A stretch of DNA of 64,000 bases, from assembly GCA_002794775.1 (NCBI GenBank), contig NBAY01000044.1, positions 186,001-250,000 of the forward strand, in the 5' to 3' direction. This DNA is from Porodaedalea pini (taxonomy: Eukaryota; Basidiomycota; Agaricomycetes; Hymenochaetales; Hymenochaetaceae). Positions 1 through 11,285 of the stretch are shown in pieces. The translations under genes and the position numbers were made by a program. The stretch's first letter is position 1. Every line of letters begins with the position of its first letter. The notes beneath the pieces were generated by a model. The model did not search any database. It saw only the letters and a program-made list of their open reading frames with translations, and was not told the DNA's origin.

Positions 1-35
1 GTTTTCTTCGTAAATGATCTTGCAGCGATAGAGCC

Positions 36-866
36 TTATGGCGCTATACGCTCTATCTTCCACTCGCTGCTGGAGTCACTTTCGCGGGTGTATCGGACGC
101 GATCGTGCAATCTCGAAGGCTTTCCCGCCCAGAACTCCACTTCACTGTTCAAATAAAATTGAGAAAGATATATAGAGTAAGACATGTAAAGTGCGGCGAC
201 ATACATTGGGAGCACCCGCCACCCGCCCCAGAAATCAGGAAGCGGGACATCCACCTCCCCTGTCTGCCCCTCCTCCACACCAAACTTCTCTTCCGCCTCC
301 CTGAACCGCTGGGCGACCTCACCCTCTGCAACGACGCCGCTCTGCGGGCTCGCCCACGCGCCCACGCGGCTCCCGAGCGGGCGCCCGCGGTAGTACTCCG
401 CACTCTCTTCCGTACTCACACGCTCGACGCGCCCGACGACACGCACCTGGCGGTGCATCTCCGGCCAGTATAGCGCGAGCGCCGCGTACGGGTTCTCAGC
501 CAGCTCGCGGGACTTGCGAGACGTGTAGTTCGTGTAGAAGACGAACCCGCGCGAATCGACCTGCTTGAGGAGGACGAAGCGCGAGGAGGGTATGCCTGCC
601 GCGGTGGCGGTGGAGAGGGACATTGCTTCGGGCTCCTTGACGTAGGATTGCGCTTCGGTGAACCAGTGTCGGAATTGGTCGAGCGGGGAGGGGAGGACAG
701 AGGCAGGTGTGAGCGCGTCGGAGGCATTGTACTGTTGGTGAGAAATAACGCGTATCTTGTCGCCGGTGGGCTCGATGACTGCGTCCATCCGGAGCTGTGA
801 GAAGGAGTGGAAGGAGCGAAGGCGGACTATAAGAGATGGTCGTGGTAAGAGTACAAGACGCGGCAT
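36..866 (-). CDS. PDX3: pyridoxamine/pyridoxine 5'-phosphate oxidase
   Basis: FMN-dependent oxidase that makes pyridoxal 5'-phosphate (vitamin B6 salvage). The core after the second Met shows the family pattern: EAMSLSTA, then PSSRFVLLKQVDSRGFVFYT, SRKSRELAENP, ALYWPEMHRQVRV and RPLGSRVGAWASPQS, and the typical C-terminal RLHDRVRYTRE and WKIERIAP. One intron of about 65 nt (roughly 143-207) must be removed between WGGWRV and VEFWAGKP; the frame stays open through it, so a one-exon reading inserts an unnatural stretch. Length without the intron is about 254 residues, normal for the family. Two starts are possible: 866 adds 26 Arg-rich residues lacking acidic ones, which could be a mitochondrial leader; 788 gives the usual cytosolic-type start. 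It is divergent from the gene at 908. Confidence 0.93.
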   Translation of the reverse strand: MPRLVLLPRPSLIVRLRSFHSFSQLRMDAVIEPTGDKIRVISHQQYNASDALTPASVLPSPLDQFRHWFTEAQSYVKEPEAMSLSTATAAGIPSSRFVLLKQVDSRGFVFYTNYTSRKSRELAENPYAALALYWPEMHRQVRVVGRVERVSTEESAEYYRGRPLGSRVGAWASPQSGVVAEGEVAQRFREAEEKFGVEEGQTGEVDVPLPDFWGGWRVLPMYVAALYMSYSIYLSQFYLNSEVEFWAGKPSRLHDRVRYTRESDSSSEWKIERIAP

Positions 867-907
867 GCTGTTCCATAGTGACTAAACTTCTTTGGACTTC
901 AACTACG
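789..907. promoter_or_regulatory. shared divergent 5' region
   Basis: This is the gap between the internal start of the B6 oxidase (788, minus) and the start of the hydrolase-like gene (908, plus). If the upstream Met at 866 is used, only 41 nt separate the two start codons. I infer a bidirectional promoter from the geometry; I see no convincing TATA element. Confidence 0.35.
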
Positions 908-1791
908 ATGGCCATGCTGGGCCACTTACTTTCAAAAAATACATGCAGAACACTGACTAGAGTTCGACATCGGAATAGCGTTGTATTCAAGCCGTTCGTA
1001 AGATGGCAGAGCTCGAAAACACGGCAGGCAGACGGGACACTCGTCATCGAGCACGTCCCTCCCTCCAGTGCGCCCCGTACTGCACCCGTTCCCATCGTCT
1101 TTGTGGGATCTTCAGAACTCGAAGGCGATAGCGGCTCTTTTCTTTCGTGAGATCTCCGTTAATTTAATATTATTAATTAATTGTCTTGCGAAGTACTCAT
1201 GGCTTCATTTGACGTAGACTTGGCGGCAGGTTATCGTCAGAAGCTGCTTCTCGTGGATTCATGGCTTACCAGTTCGACCTCCCACTCAAAAAGCAGGCAA
1301 ATGACACTGCGGAAGCGATTATGGACCGTCTTGCGTCGAGTACATTCTTAGCTAATTACTCCGTTCAATGCTCTCAGACTGACTTTTGTATTTTAGACCT
1401 GCGAACGCTCATCCGTTCAACCGGTATTCCATTCCCACCGATCTTATATGCAGCACACCTCGGCTGTCTCATCGCGCAAACTTACGTGTCTTCATATCCT
1501 CTCTATGCCCTCATCCTAGACTCGCCGCCGCTCTCCTGCGCGAGCCTCTCTTCCTGGCCAGGTCTCGCCGAACGGCTCCCGTTACCGCTTCCCGAATTTA
1601 CATTTGAGCCGAGATTCCCCGTCCTTGTTATAGAGCGGAAGTCTGCCGGCGGCGTGCTGAAGAACAGTAGACTCGTGAAAGAAGGCGCAGATTACATGGA
1701 AGTATGCGAGAACGCTGCGGGTATGGAGTGGAGGAATGTTCCGGACAGGTCGCTTGCCGTTGAACGGTGGATCGAAGAACTAGGCTGTTGA
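908..1791 (+). CDS. alpha/beta-hydrolase-like protein, probably mitochondrial, nucleophile motif degenerate
   Basis: Two exons joined by an intron at 1147-1217 (GTGAGA...GTAG, 71 nt) give a continuous frame of about 270 residues. Residues 1-40 are basic and Ser/Arg-rich and end near FVRWQSSKTR, like a mitochondrial presequence. PVPIVFVGSSELEGDSGSF resembles the first hydrolase strand and oxyanion loop. ILYAAHLGCLIAQTYVSSYP then sits where hydrolases have the G-x-S-x-G nucleophile elbow, followed by LILDSPP and, near the C-terminus, FPVLVIE. At the elbow I read A-A-H-L-G, so the catalytic Ser is absent and activity is doubtful. The start at 908 is chosen because the upstream in-frame start (836) overlaps the divergent gene. 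The fold assignment is inference from these motifs only. Confidence 0.6.
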
Positions 1792-2095
1792 TCGGGCTAA
1801 TTGTACCTACCTAGAGCATTATCTGCCGACGATCAATAGCGGGTTTCGGAAACCTGCCTAATACTCCCTGCTCTCCTTGTGTTCAGGCGATTGGATTGGA
1901 ACCCCGCCGAGCCGGATGTATGACCTAACTACAGCCCCGCGAACACGTTTTCTCCGCATGTTCTTCGTATAGTCCTCCTGGTGCGTCTGCGCGACCCTGC
2001 AGCTCAGTGAAGCCCAGGCAAAGCCAGCAAGCCTAGCTCAGCTCAGTGGAGCCCAGCTCGCCCCAGACCGACGCGGCGCAACCTAGATCAACGCC
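1792..2095. other. intergenic, with an 18-bp direct repeat
   Basis: No gene seen. It holds an imperfect 18-bp direct repeat (2000-2017 and 2039-2056, one mismatch) within a short CAG/CCAG-rich stretch just upstream of the MYND gene. It could be 5' UTR or promoter sequence of that gene. Confidence 0.4.
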
Positions 2096-3217
2096 ATGGT
2101 CCTCGATGTGTCGTCGCTTACCCTTGGCAGAATGGACCTCTCCGTGCGCCCGGGCGGCGTGCTGGTGCACCAGACGGACTACGTCCGCGTCACACAATAC
2201 CACTATGCGCGACTCGCGCCTGAGAGCCCTGGGCGCGGCGCATGCACAGACCACGTCGCGTCGTGCACTGTCGTCGTGCTGCATTGCCTGACGACACGCC
2301 GCACGACGCTCTCGCATGCGCCGAACTTCATGTACATGGCGAGCTTCCTCCCGCTCATCGATTGGGTGACTGGCGGGTCTGGAGACACCGAGGACATGAC
2401 GGAGGAGGAGCAGGCCGCGTTTCTAGAGGGAAGAGGCGCACGCCCGACGCCCTGTGTGCTCGAGGCGCATATACTGCGCGGGTTTGCATATGCCCATCCT
2501 GGTGCGGCAAAATTCAACCATGCGGGCTGGATCAAAGATTTTCGGCTGTTCTTTCTGTCGGTCGCGCAGGCGCGTCGAATTGCGCTGCACATCGAGGACT
2601 CTCCGCGTCTCCTGTCCGCAGGCGCATTATTTGTCGACAAGGGCACGGGGAAGATTACGCACGTCAACCTTGCGCCGGACACGCTGCCGCCGCCACCGAA
2701 CAGGGCGGTGCTGACGTTCGAGAACCCCGAACTGGCAGGCCAGTATACCAACGCGCAGGAGCAGCAGGACCTGTTCATCGGCGCGCTACTAAATGCACGG
2801 TATACGCCCGTCCCGATGCCATTGCGACTACAATTTGACTCACAGATGTACCTTCTCCCGCATCCGCTATACGACGAGGCGCGCCAACTCATCCGCTCAA
2901 AGCGACTCGAAGAGCCCGCCGCGGCGCAGAGCGCCATCATCCGGCGCTTCGGGCTGTCCGAGGACTGGATGGGTCTTAACGCCAGTAGAGGGACGCAAAC
3001 GGCGTCCGAGCGGCCAGAACTCCGCGTCTTGCGCACCTTGCTCGCTTCAACGGCGCTGGGCCGCCCGTGCGAACTTTGCCCGCTGGTTGCGACGAAGACA
3101 TGCGGCGCGTGTCGCGGTGCCTGGTACTGCGGCGATGCACACCAGCGGCGAGATTGGAAATCGCACAAGTCGTGGTGTAGGCAGCATCCGTATGAAGAAG
3201 GGAAGAACTTGAGCTGA
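2096..3217 (+). CDS. MYND zinc-finger domain protein
   Basis: Single-exon frame of 373 residues. The C-terminus (about residues 321-361) is a MYND finger: CELCPLVATKTCGACRGAWY, then CGDAHQRRDWKSHKSWC, giving the C-x2-C, C-x2-C, C/H and H-x3-C ligand pattern. The 320 residues before it match nothing I recognise; they contain an acidic patch (EDMTEEEQAAF) and a possible helical stretch around the DEARQLIRSKRLEEPAAAQ segment. MYND fingers bind proline-rich partner peptides, and single-MYND proteins are very numerous in agaric fungi, so a specific function cannot be assigned. The MYND call is firm; the rest is unassigned. Confidence 0.85.
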   Translation: MVLDVSSLTLGRMDLSVRPGGVLVHQTDYVRVTQYHYARLAPESPGRGACTDHVASCTVVVLHCLTTRRTTLSHAPNFMYMASFLPLIDWVTGGSGDTEDMTEEEQAAFLEGRGARPTPCVLEAHILRGFAYAHPGAAKFNHAGWIKDFRLFFLSVAQARRIALHIEDSPRLLSAGALFVDKGTGKITHVNLAPDTLPPPPNRAVLTFENPELAGQYTNAQEQQDLFIGALLNARYTPVPMPLRLQFDSQMYLLPHPLYDEARQLIRSKRLEEPAAAQSAIIRRFGLSEDWMGLNASRGTQTASERPELRVLRTLLASTALGRPCELCPLVATKTCGACRGAWYCGDAHQRRDWKSHKSWCRQHPYEEGKNLS

Positions 3218-4132
3218 GGCCTGTGGCCCGAACATTGGGGCTGTGCTCTTCGACTCGATTTTCTACTGGTGTCTTCATCTGCGGACCTGTTCAGATTCAA
3301 GTCAGTATTGTATCGCTTATGATTTATGGAATACTGTACATGTATATATGCACTATCGAGCTTGATGGATTAATCGGGTGCTTGAGAGGATCACCATGTC
3401 ATCTTGACAGCCTGAGGAAGGAAGAGACTGAAGCTTTTGTATTTTCATACGATGATCATCTGAAGGAGGGAAATACGGAGTCCGAGGGCTTTGCTTCTCC
3501 GTTCAGCGTGTGCATTGGACGACTTCAACGCAACTACGTCGTACTTAATACATCATTCTCTAGGTATTTTCCCTCTAGCTCGTTATAGCAGTGAAGGCCA
3601 GTCCTAGGCGGGAAACTCACGACAAATTCCGATACTAAACACGGTCGCGTCTGGTAGACCCGAGATACGAACTCCGACTCCGACTCCGACTCCGAGGCGA
3701 GTGGAAAATAGAAGTAGGGCATCTTTAGCAGCCTTTGCCGCAAAATCATCCACGAAGAAGAGAAGAGTGGTGGTATCAGTCCTTTTCTACCTAATGTGCA
3801 CTACTTTCTCATGACATGGAGTTGGCTTGCTTCTAACTTTTTAGAGGCGAACCGTCAATTACTGACATTAGTGCTCATGATCAGTCAATCATCCAAGTTA
3901 ATGGTTCTTCCTCCTTGACTCTTTACACAAGCTCTGTGTATAATCTAAGTCAGCACTCAACGACAATCTTAATGGAAACAAGAAGCAAGTAGTTAAGAAA
4001 GATGAACTCGCAGGACATGCAAATCGGAGTCAATATTAATTTACTAAATGAGTTTAGCCGCTCCCTTATAAACCACACGCTCCTTTCAGGAAGGCAAGAC
4101 TGCTCCAACGTATTTCCAAGAGAGATGTTAAT
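3218..4132. other. intergenic between convergent genes, with a CTCCGA microsatellite
   Basis: Convergent 3' regions of the MYND gene and the ABC transporter. Positions about 3666-3695 hold a (CTCCGA)n hexanucleotide run that creates Ser-Glu repeats in a spurious minus-strand frame. No gene is supported. Confidence 0.5.
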
Positions 4133-7100
4133 CTAAAGGACCGACTGTGCCTTTGCCGACGCCATAGCATACAAAGCATCGCAGTCCCCACTCTCATCGA
4201 CAAGTGATTTCAGGAGACTGCCCTCCTTGTTAAGTAAGTTACGAGGCGAATCGAATTCAATAAGTCTTCCGGCATCAAGTACCATCTGCATATCATAAAT
4301 TAGTTGTTTCTTATCACGTAGACCTTCGCGTCTCACGATCTTATCTGCATCCATGATCGTTTGCAGGCGATGCGCAACTATGATGCAAGTGACGTCTTCG
4401 CCAAGTTCGGTTCGCAGAGAACCCTGGATGATGCTGTCTGTCGCGTAGTCAATCGCAGATGTAGCTGGAAGCTCGTTGATTAGGAACTTGCATTTGTCTG
4501 AGTAAGAGGAAAGCCGCACCTTCATCAAGGATGAGTAATTTGCTTCTCCGCACGATGGCACGCGCAAGTGCGAGAATCTGCCTCTGTCCGACAGACAGGT
4601 TTGAACCACCTGACGCGATCTGGCTATCAAGAGTAATCCTGCCATCACCATTGTTACTTTGGAGTGAGAAAAGCCCCGATGATCGAAGGGCGGCATTGAG
4701 TGTAGCGTCGTCATATTCATCGAATGGATCTAAGTTATAACGCAAACTCCCGCTAAGTAGCTCGGGCTAGAGGCGTGCGCAGAGTCAGTTTACCGTAAGC
4801 AGTTATCTTCCTGGATCAAGTGAAGACGCACAACTTGAGGAATAATCGTGATATTCCGGCGCAACGCGTCGAGGTTTATGTCGCTTGTCGAAAGACCGTC
4901 GTAAATGACGTTTCCCTTCGTGAGAATGCACCTGAGGAGCGAAAGCGTAAGAGAGCTCTGAGAGAAATTGATTGTGGTAAGTGTTCGATCCTGTAAGATA
5001 AGGCGCGAGTGCCTACCTTTCCGCTGCCAGTGCGACCAACTACAAACGCTTACTCAAGCAACATCTTCCGCCTAGAAACATGAATGTCCTTACCTACGCC
5101 AATACGTTCTCCGGACTTGATAGTGAAGGAAAGGTCATGAAGAACCTCTGGTCCATCAGGAGAGTAGCGAGCTGAAAGCTTTTCGACGTGAATATTCCCG
5201 CTTGATGGCCAATGAGCCGGAGGAACGCCTTTATCGTTTGCCTCAGGTTCTTGCTCGACGTCAATATACCCTTGTATCCTCTCCAAACTGTTATATTTTT
5301 GACATGTGAACAGGTTGTCAGGCGTTAGAAGCTAGTAGAGTACCTGTTTCCTATAATATCGTGTCAATTTGAGGGGTGGGCACGTCCAAAAACAAAATCT
5401 TACCGGCAACCTCGAAGTCGTTGAGAACTCTGACCCAAGTGAGAATCATAGAACTGAACCGGACTTGAGTGTAGATATCTTAATATAATATTTTCCAATC
5501 AATAGACAGAATCGATAGACTCGCCTGCCAAGTTAAGTGATAAACCAGTATCGCTGGCCGTTCCCGGGCGGTGCTCTTCTCCATACACGAGATACGCAGC
5601 CAGTGCAGCAGAGAATGTGGCGCCCAGTACCTGAATGCGGAAAGAAACCCATCTGTCAAGAGTACGAGTTCAATAGCTGGCCAGCATTCGGCGAAAAAAG
5701 AAATGACTCACCTGTTCAGATTATAGAAAATCCTTGCAGACCGTATGAAACTGTCAAGGCGAGCAAGCGACTCAGCCTTGAACGCATCTTGTGCGCCAAA
5801 TGCGCGGATGGAGACGAGCCCCGCCATGGTAGCACTGAAGTGGTTCAAGACGGGGGACTTTGCATTGGACAGCTCGCGCTTGACGGACAGCTGCGCCTTG
5901 ACGTAGATGAGACCGCACCAGGCTCCAACCACGCCAACAAGGACACCTGGAAGAATAATAATGGGCGACATGTATATGATGGCCACGAAGTTGATTAAAA
6001 GCGTAAGAGTCAGTTCTACCGCCCAGCCAAGGCGCTGAGCTACTGTTCCATCGACTAGATGTGATGTTTATTGTACATTTCTAGACTACTCAGTTTGGGA
6101 CTACGCACTTGATACGATGTCTTGCGTGCATCGAGCGATTGTGCGACCTGTTGGTGTGGTATCAAGCCATCTAGGTAGTTCACAGAGTAAGCAGTGGCAA
6201 TACTTCGGCATTGCCAGGGCTTACCGAAGCGTAGCACCTACAGAGAATTCCAGATAAGCTCTCACTTTTTATCAGGCACGTTACAGGATGACGAACCAAG
6301 AATGGCCGAAATGAGACGTTCGTGGACAATCCTTGACGCTCTAATGCCTCCTTGTATGTATAGCATGAACCCGAGGAAGTACCTAAGCTTGAGTTAGCTC
6401 GTACTAGTGAGCTGATCATAATCAATCCGTACAAAACAGCGCCAGAAGATAGAATTGCGCAAAAGACGGCCAAATGGCTGAGAGCAGTAAGATTACGTTG
6501 GTAGTAAAGAAGAGAACGGAACGTACTGTGGGACGGAGACTTCAGACGGCTCATGTGTTTCATACTGAGTAGCCCAGTAACCCAGATACCAAGTTCGAAT
6601 CACATCTGATGTGTGAACAAAGAGCATAGCCGCAAAGAAGCAAAACCAAAACAACAGGCCTCCGAGATTGAAAAGGTAGAGCTTGACTGAGTTCCGAGTT
6701 AGCATCCATTCGAGGGATCAGTTCATAGCATGCATATCTCACCAGACAGCCAGCTAACGTGACCTACAGCGATCTCTTCGGCTGCTATAAGTTTACCGTC
6801 TGCATTCTGCGCTCCGTCTGCGGCCCGATTATCCCGATCATCGACCATGTTTATTGGCTCTGCTGATTCTCCGACTTCGGCTTGTGTTTCTCCACTTTCG
6901 GTCATTGTTTCAGAGCCCGGGCCTTGACCTGAAATGCGTCCGTCTGCTCCCAGAGATAAGACATAAGCAGCACAGGGTTTAACTATGTCCACATTGTGAG
7001 TCTGAATGTTATTAAGCCCTTTATTTTAAGGATGCCACGTCGGACATGTGAAAGAAAGTGACACGCACGACTAAAAGGACTGTGCGTCCTCGGAGGAGAT

Positions 7101-10100
7101 CACCTTGAAAACATTTTTCTACTATCCACCGAGACGTGTGGACATCCAGTGCTGCGAGGACATCATCCAAGAGAAGAATTTCAGCCGATGAGTAAACGGC
7201 TCGCGCTAGAGTCACTCGAGCCTAGGCGACTGTCAACTATAGCCACGTGCATAAGAAATGCTAGGATACCTTTTGCCCACCACTGGCAAATATGAAAGAA
7301 ATAAGGCTAAGGCAAGTATATGGACGCCTAGAACGCATTACCTTAGTGTTATGCCCCTCTCCCCAACTTCTGTTTGATCACCAGCGTCAAATAGGCCCAG
7401 ATCACGTTCCAGACCGCACTGGTAGATGACTGACAAGAATATTTACCATATAGCTTACAGAGAATACAATCTAGCTTACCTTTCTTATATCTCTCTTCGT
7501 CATATTGTGCACCAAAAATAATGTTCGCCCTGATCGTTTCGTTCTGCACCCACGACTCCTGGGCAACATATGCAACTCCTTTATCGCGTGGAAGACTGTA
7601 CCAAGACATGGGCCCAGACGGAAGGAAATGCATTTCACCTAGATTCGAGTGAGCCGCCTTAAGGAAAGAAAATATGGCCGATTGGAGCGCACCAAGTAAG
7701 GCCATTAGCAAAGATGTCTTTCCGGATCCTGATGGTCCAATAATCAGGTTTAGTCCGCCTCGTTTGAAAATAAGGTTTTCGTCCAGAATCAGTCGAAATT
7801 TTCGACCAGATTCTTCAGGTGAGTCATCGTCGTTGGTCCACACGAACGACGCGTTAGAGAACCCGATAACATCAGCGTTTTCGGGCCTGTTTATTCTCTC
7901 ATTAGACTGAATAGTTTCCCTATTGTCAGAGCGAAGGCTGTCTAGTAGCTCTGTCCCTTCCAAGAACTCGGAAACGCGATCGAGCGAAACTTTCCCTATT
8001 CCTTCTGTTATCTTACTTCCGCTCTGTAGGACTAAACATCACTTACCCCGAATACAGAGTCGAACACGGTGAAAAATCTCACTCAGTTGGCCGTTAATCA
8101 TGTCGAAGACTGCAATGATAAGAGACAATAAAGAGTTAGCTAAGGTGAGGGCCGAATACGACTCACCAGCCATCGAAGAGAAAACCGCTGATGCTGAGGG
8201 TAAGTCAGCAAGAGGTTTCTCACTGTAAGAATCAACGGACCGGACAACTGCTCTTCCATAATAAGCGTCTAAAGACAATATGTCAGCCGACTGAAAAATT
8301 ATCGTACAGTTCGAGGAAACTTACGTATGTAGCAAATGTAGCTGTCATACTCAATAGAGGAATCAAGAAGCTGAGCGGCAAGTTATTACTGCATGTGTCG
8401 TTGTAATGCGTAGCACGTACTTAACCGTTCCATTGGCTATATCCAGTCTTTGCTTAGTCTGAATCCACTTAAGCTCCTCTTTGCGTTTCTCTGTGATTTT
8501 CTCTTTGATGTTGCGCTCCCAGGCAAAAAGTTTAATCATTCTGATAGCATTCATAGCTGAAATATGTCAATTATACATATAGAAGTAGGTGAAGGATTTC
8601 ACCAACTCTCTGTTATGGTTTGGACCCGAGAATCGGTCTAAAGGGTTCACGTTAGCAAAGCGACCTTAAGTAAGTACGTCATATTCGTACCTTTTTCATC
8701 TTTGTAATCTGTGCTTCCTGACCGAGCTTCGCAAGATACCCAGGTGCAGGAAGGAATATAAGTAAGACAGCCATCCCCACGAAGGCGCTGAAGTCCACGC
8801 TTAATTCAGCTAGTATACCAGACTTCAACGTGCACTAACCTCCAGCCCAAAATACTGTAGAGAAACCAGATACCAAATCCGATTACCAATGGTGCTTGAA
8901 CAACTAGCGACAGCAGTTCAGCCCTGAACAGAAGTGATCAGTAAAGTTTACTTACGGATCGGCATGAAGTCTCTCCCAGCGACAATGGCCTTCATGTCCG
9001 AGGTCACTAAATTGTTCAGTCTACCACTGAGGTTAGCTTTAACCGCACTGCGAATCTTAGATGCATCGGTGCCAGTGATGGAAGCGGTCCTTCGTGTTTG
9101 TGCTGCGGAAGGCGCACTCGATCCAGGACTATCAGAAGGCATTTCGGCTTTCATGCGAATGCGTAGAGCGTGCTCGAAGATAAGCTGTATAATAATACCT
9201 TGTGCCTGTACCGATAAATGGCACTAATACAACGGCATGTTTATCAATAATACATAGATACGGATCCGCGGAGCTCACCGAAATGAACATATACCACTCA
9301 GACACTATTGAGCGTAACATGGGGCCCAGAAAAAGCCATGAGACCCACATCCTGACGATATGCAGAGGTTAGCCGTCGTCGACCAAGCGTGTTTATTTTC
9401 CTCGGTAGTTGCGCTTACCACGGGCGGATAAAGGCAGACGCTCCCCCGGTTTCGAGATACCTGAGATCGGTGAGTTTATTTAGCTCGTTCCCGAAAGTTA
9501 ATGCCGTACCTCAACAACTCATTGATACCGATAGGGCTGGCGTACATGGCTAGGACCCTGATAACGAGTATAATTGAAATAACGATATATTCCCAACCTA
9601 TGATATGATCAGGAAAGAGTTAGAATTTAAATACAGTCTATCTTACTAAAGATTCTCATAAAAGCAAAGAAGAGGTGTTCTTTACGTGCACCTGCGAAGG
9701 AATCAACGTGTCTGAAGCTGCGAGCTTTTAGCACCCTTGCACGATCGTAGTCAGCCAAGGGAGGGAATCGCTCAGCAGGGAGATGGGGAACGCGATAGGC
9801 CTCGGAAACTAGTGGATCAAGAAACGAAAATGTAAGGAGCGAAAGAATTGATGCAGTCTGCTCGGGATTCGGCTCTTCCGCTGGATTCTAGTCAAAGGTG
9901 TTTAGGGGCCGCTTCGCTTCTTTAATGTGCGGTGGTCTCTTACCTTGGGGTCGAGCGGAATATACTGCCGTGGAATAACAAGAGGGATGACGACAGCGGT
10001 GACCGTCAGTACGGACAGTTTAACCCACAGGAGCTCATCCGATGAGTCAGCCGGACGAAGGGTGTAAGTGGCAAGTGGCCAGAAGTCGCGATACACGAAG

Positions 10101-10836
10101 ACCGCCCAGATAAACAGGAGGAGGGAGACCAGATGTATATTGGCAGTCTTAACCCATCGGGACTCGGCAGACACAGCAAGCAAAGCAAGGAAGGAGGCAT
10201 ACACCTACGAAATAATCAGAACATATTGGTCTGAAGCGGAAAAGTACATACATATGTCAGGCATAAGGAGACCTGTATCCACTCCGCGTCTATACTGGAC
10301 GTGCTTGAATTGACATCTGTCTTCTTTATGCTCTTGTTGTATTTCAATCCAGCCCGAAGCCCGCTCTTCTGATTATGTTCGTCCATGGCCAATGAGGCCA
10401 TGGTCAGCCCAACGAGGGTCAGACATCCCACCAGGCGCAGCACCTTGAAGGAGAAGACACAAGATCCACCGTTATAATCGACACGCGGCCTAATAGGTGT
10501 AAAGGGTTTGGAATGTGATGATTCCCCTGGCTCGACGCATCCACCCGATTCGTACTCGACACCGTCACGAGACGGTGACAAGCGCGTCAATAGAATCCGA
10601 ACCGGTCTCGATAGTAAAATACCGCGAAATGTAAGCATGAAGATGGACAATATTGCAAGGTAAGCTGGATAGAGTAGTTCTGAGTCGTTTTCCCAGACGC
10701 TATTACACGATCTTAGGTTGGCTCGGTAGGAAATCACGAGGAAAACGCACGTGTTTTTCGTATGCCCGACCCCTGTGAAGCTATCGAGGACGATTTGGCC
10801 CAAGCGAGCGCCCATGATGAGGACCATTCTAGTCAA
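4133..10836 (-). CDS. ABCC-type (MRP-like) full-length ABC transporter
   Basis: Multi-exon gene with the order TMD0-like segment (about 10.8-9.9 kb), TMD1 (9.7-8.0 kb), NBD1, TMD2 (6.7-5.3 kb), NBD2. NBD1 shows Walker A GPSGSGKTSLL (about 7.73 kb), Q-loop VAQESWVQNETIRANI, signature LSGGQKARVTLARAVYS assembled across three exons, Walker B LLLDDVLAALDVHTS and switch THNVDIVKP. The Asp after Walker B (LLLDD) is the usual ABCC degenerate site 1. NBD2 shows GRTGSGK (about 5.03 kb), LSVGQRQILALARA, LLILDE-ATSAID and VAHRLQTI. The linker after NBD1 is acidic and low complexity. ABCC proteins export glutathione conjugates, organic anions or drugs from vacuole or plasma membrane; the substrate cannot be told. 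Many introns of 48-65 nt make exact TMD exons uncertain, as is the start (10836 or another nearby Met). The signature exon is only 13 nt (7270-7282). Confidence 0.92.
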
Positions 10837-11285
10837 AGGATGAGCTTGCGCGAGCGCGGAGCTTTATCGCATGAGAGACAAGACATATTTATAGTGAACG
10901 TGGTGGACCATGTAGTTAGTGCCGCGGCTGACGTGTGTGGAAGTAAGATGCATCCTTTTCGTTTCCCCGGAAGGTTTTGATTGATATGGCTCACTAGCAA
11001 GCCAAGGAGAAATAGAGATTCAAAAAGTCGGCGTCAATGCCGATTGTCCTTTGATTCAGTCAATACTCGATCAAGACTCGGCGGCGAGTCTTTCGTCTCG
11101 AAGTGTTTCAGAAGGGATAAGGTGAGCAACTTGCTTCATTGAAGATATTGATCGAACTCACAATGTGTGGCGTCAACGTATACAAGTAGCTCTCTACTTT
11201 GCAAATACACTTTCATGCCCCGGATAGGCGCGTGGCGCAGATGAACTAGCGGCAAGCCTACATAGGTGTAGTAGCCAAAATCCTG

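Noticed and set aside
3534..3749. Minus-strand frame with Ser-Glu repeats
   Set aside because: The repeats come from the CTCCGA microsatellite; no other coding signs.
4449..4745. NBD2 signature variant LSVGQ read as a defect
   Set aside because: A Val at this position is usual in the second NBD of ABCC transporters, so it is not a lesion.
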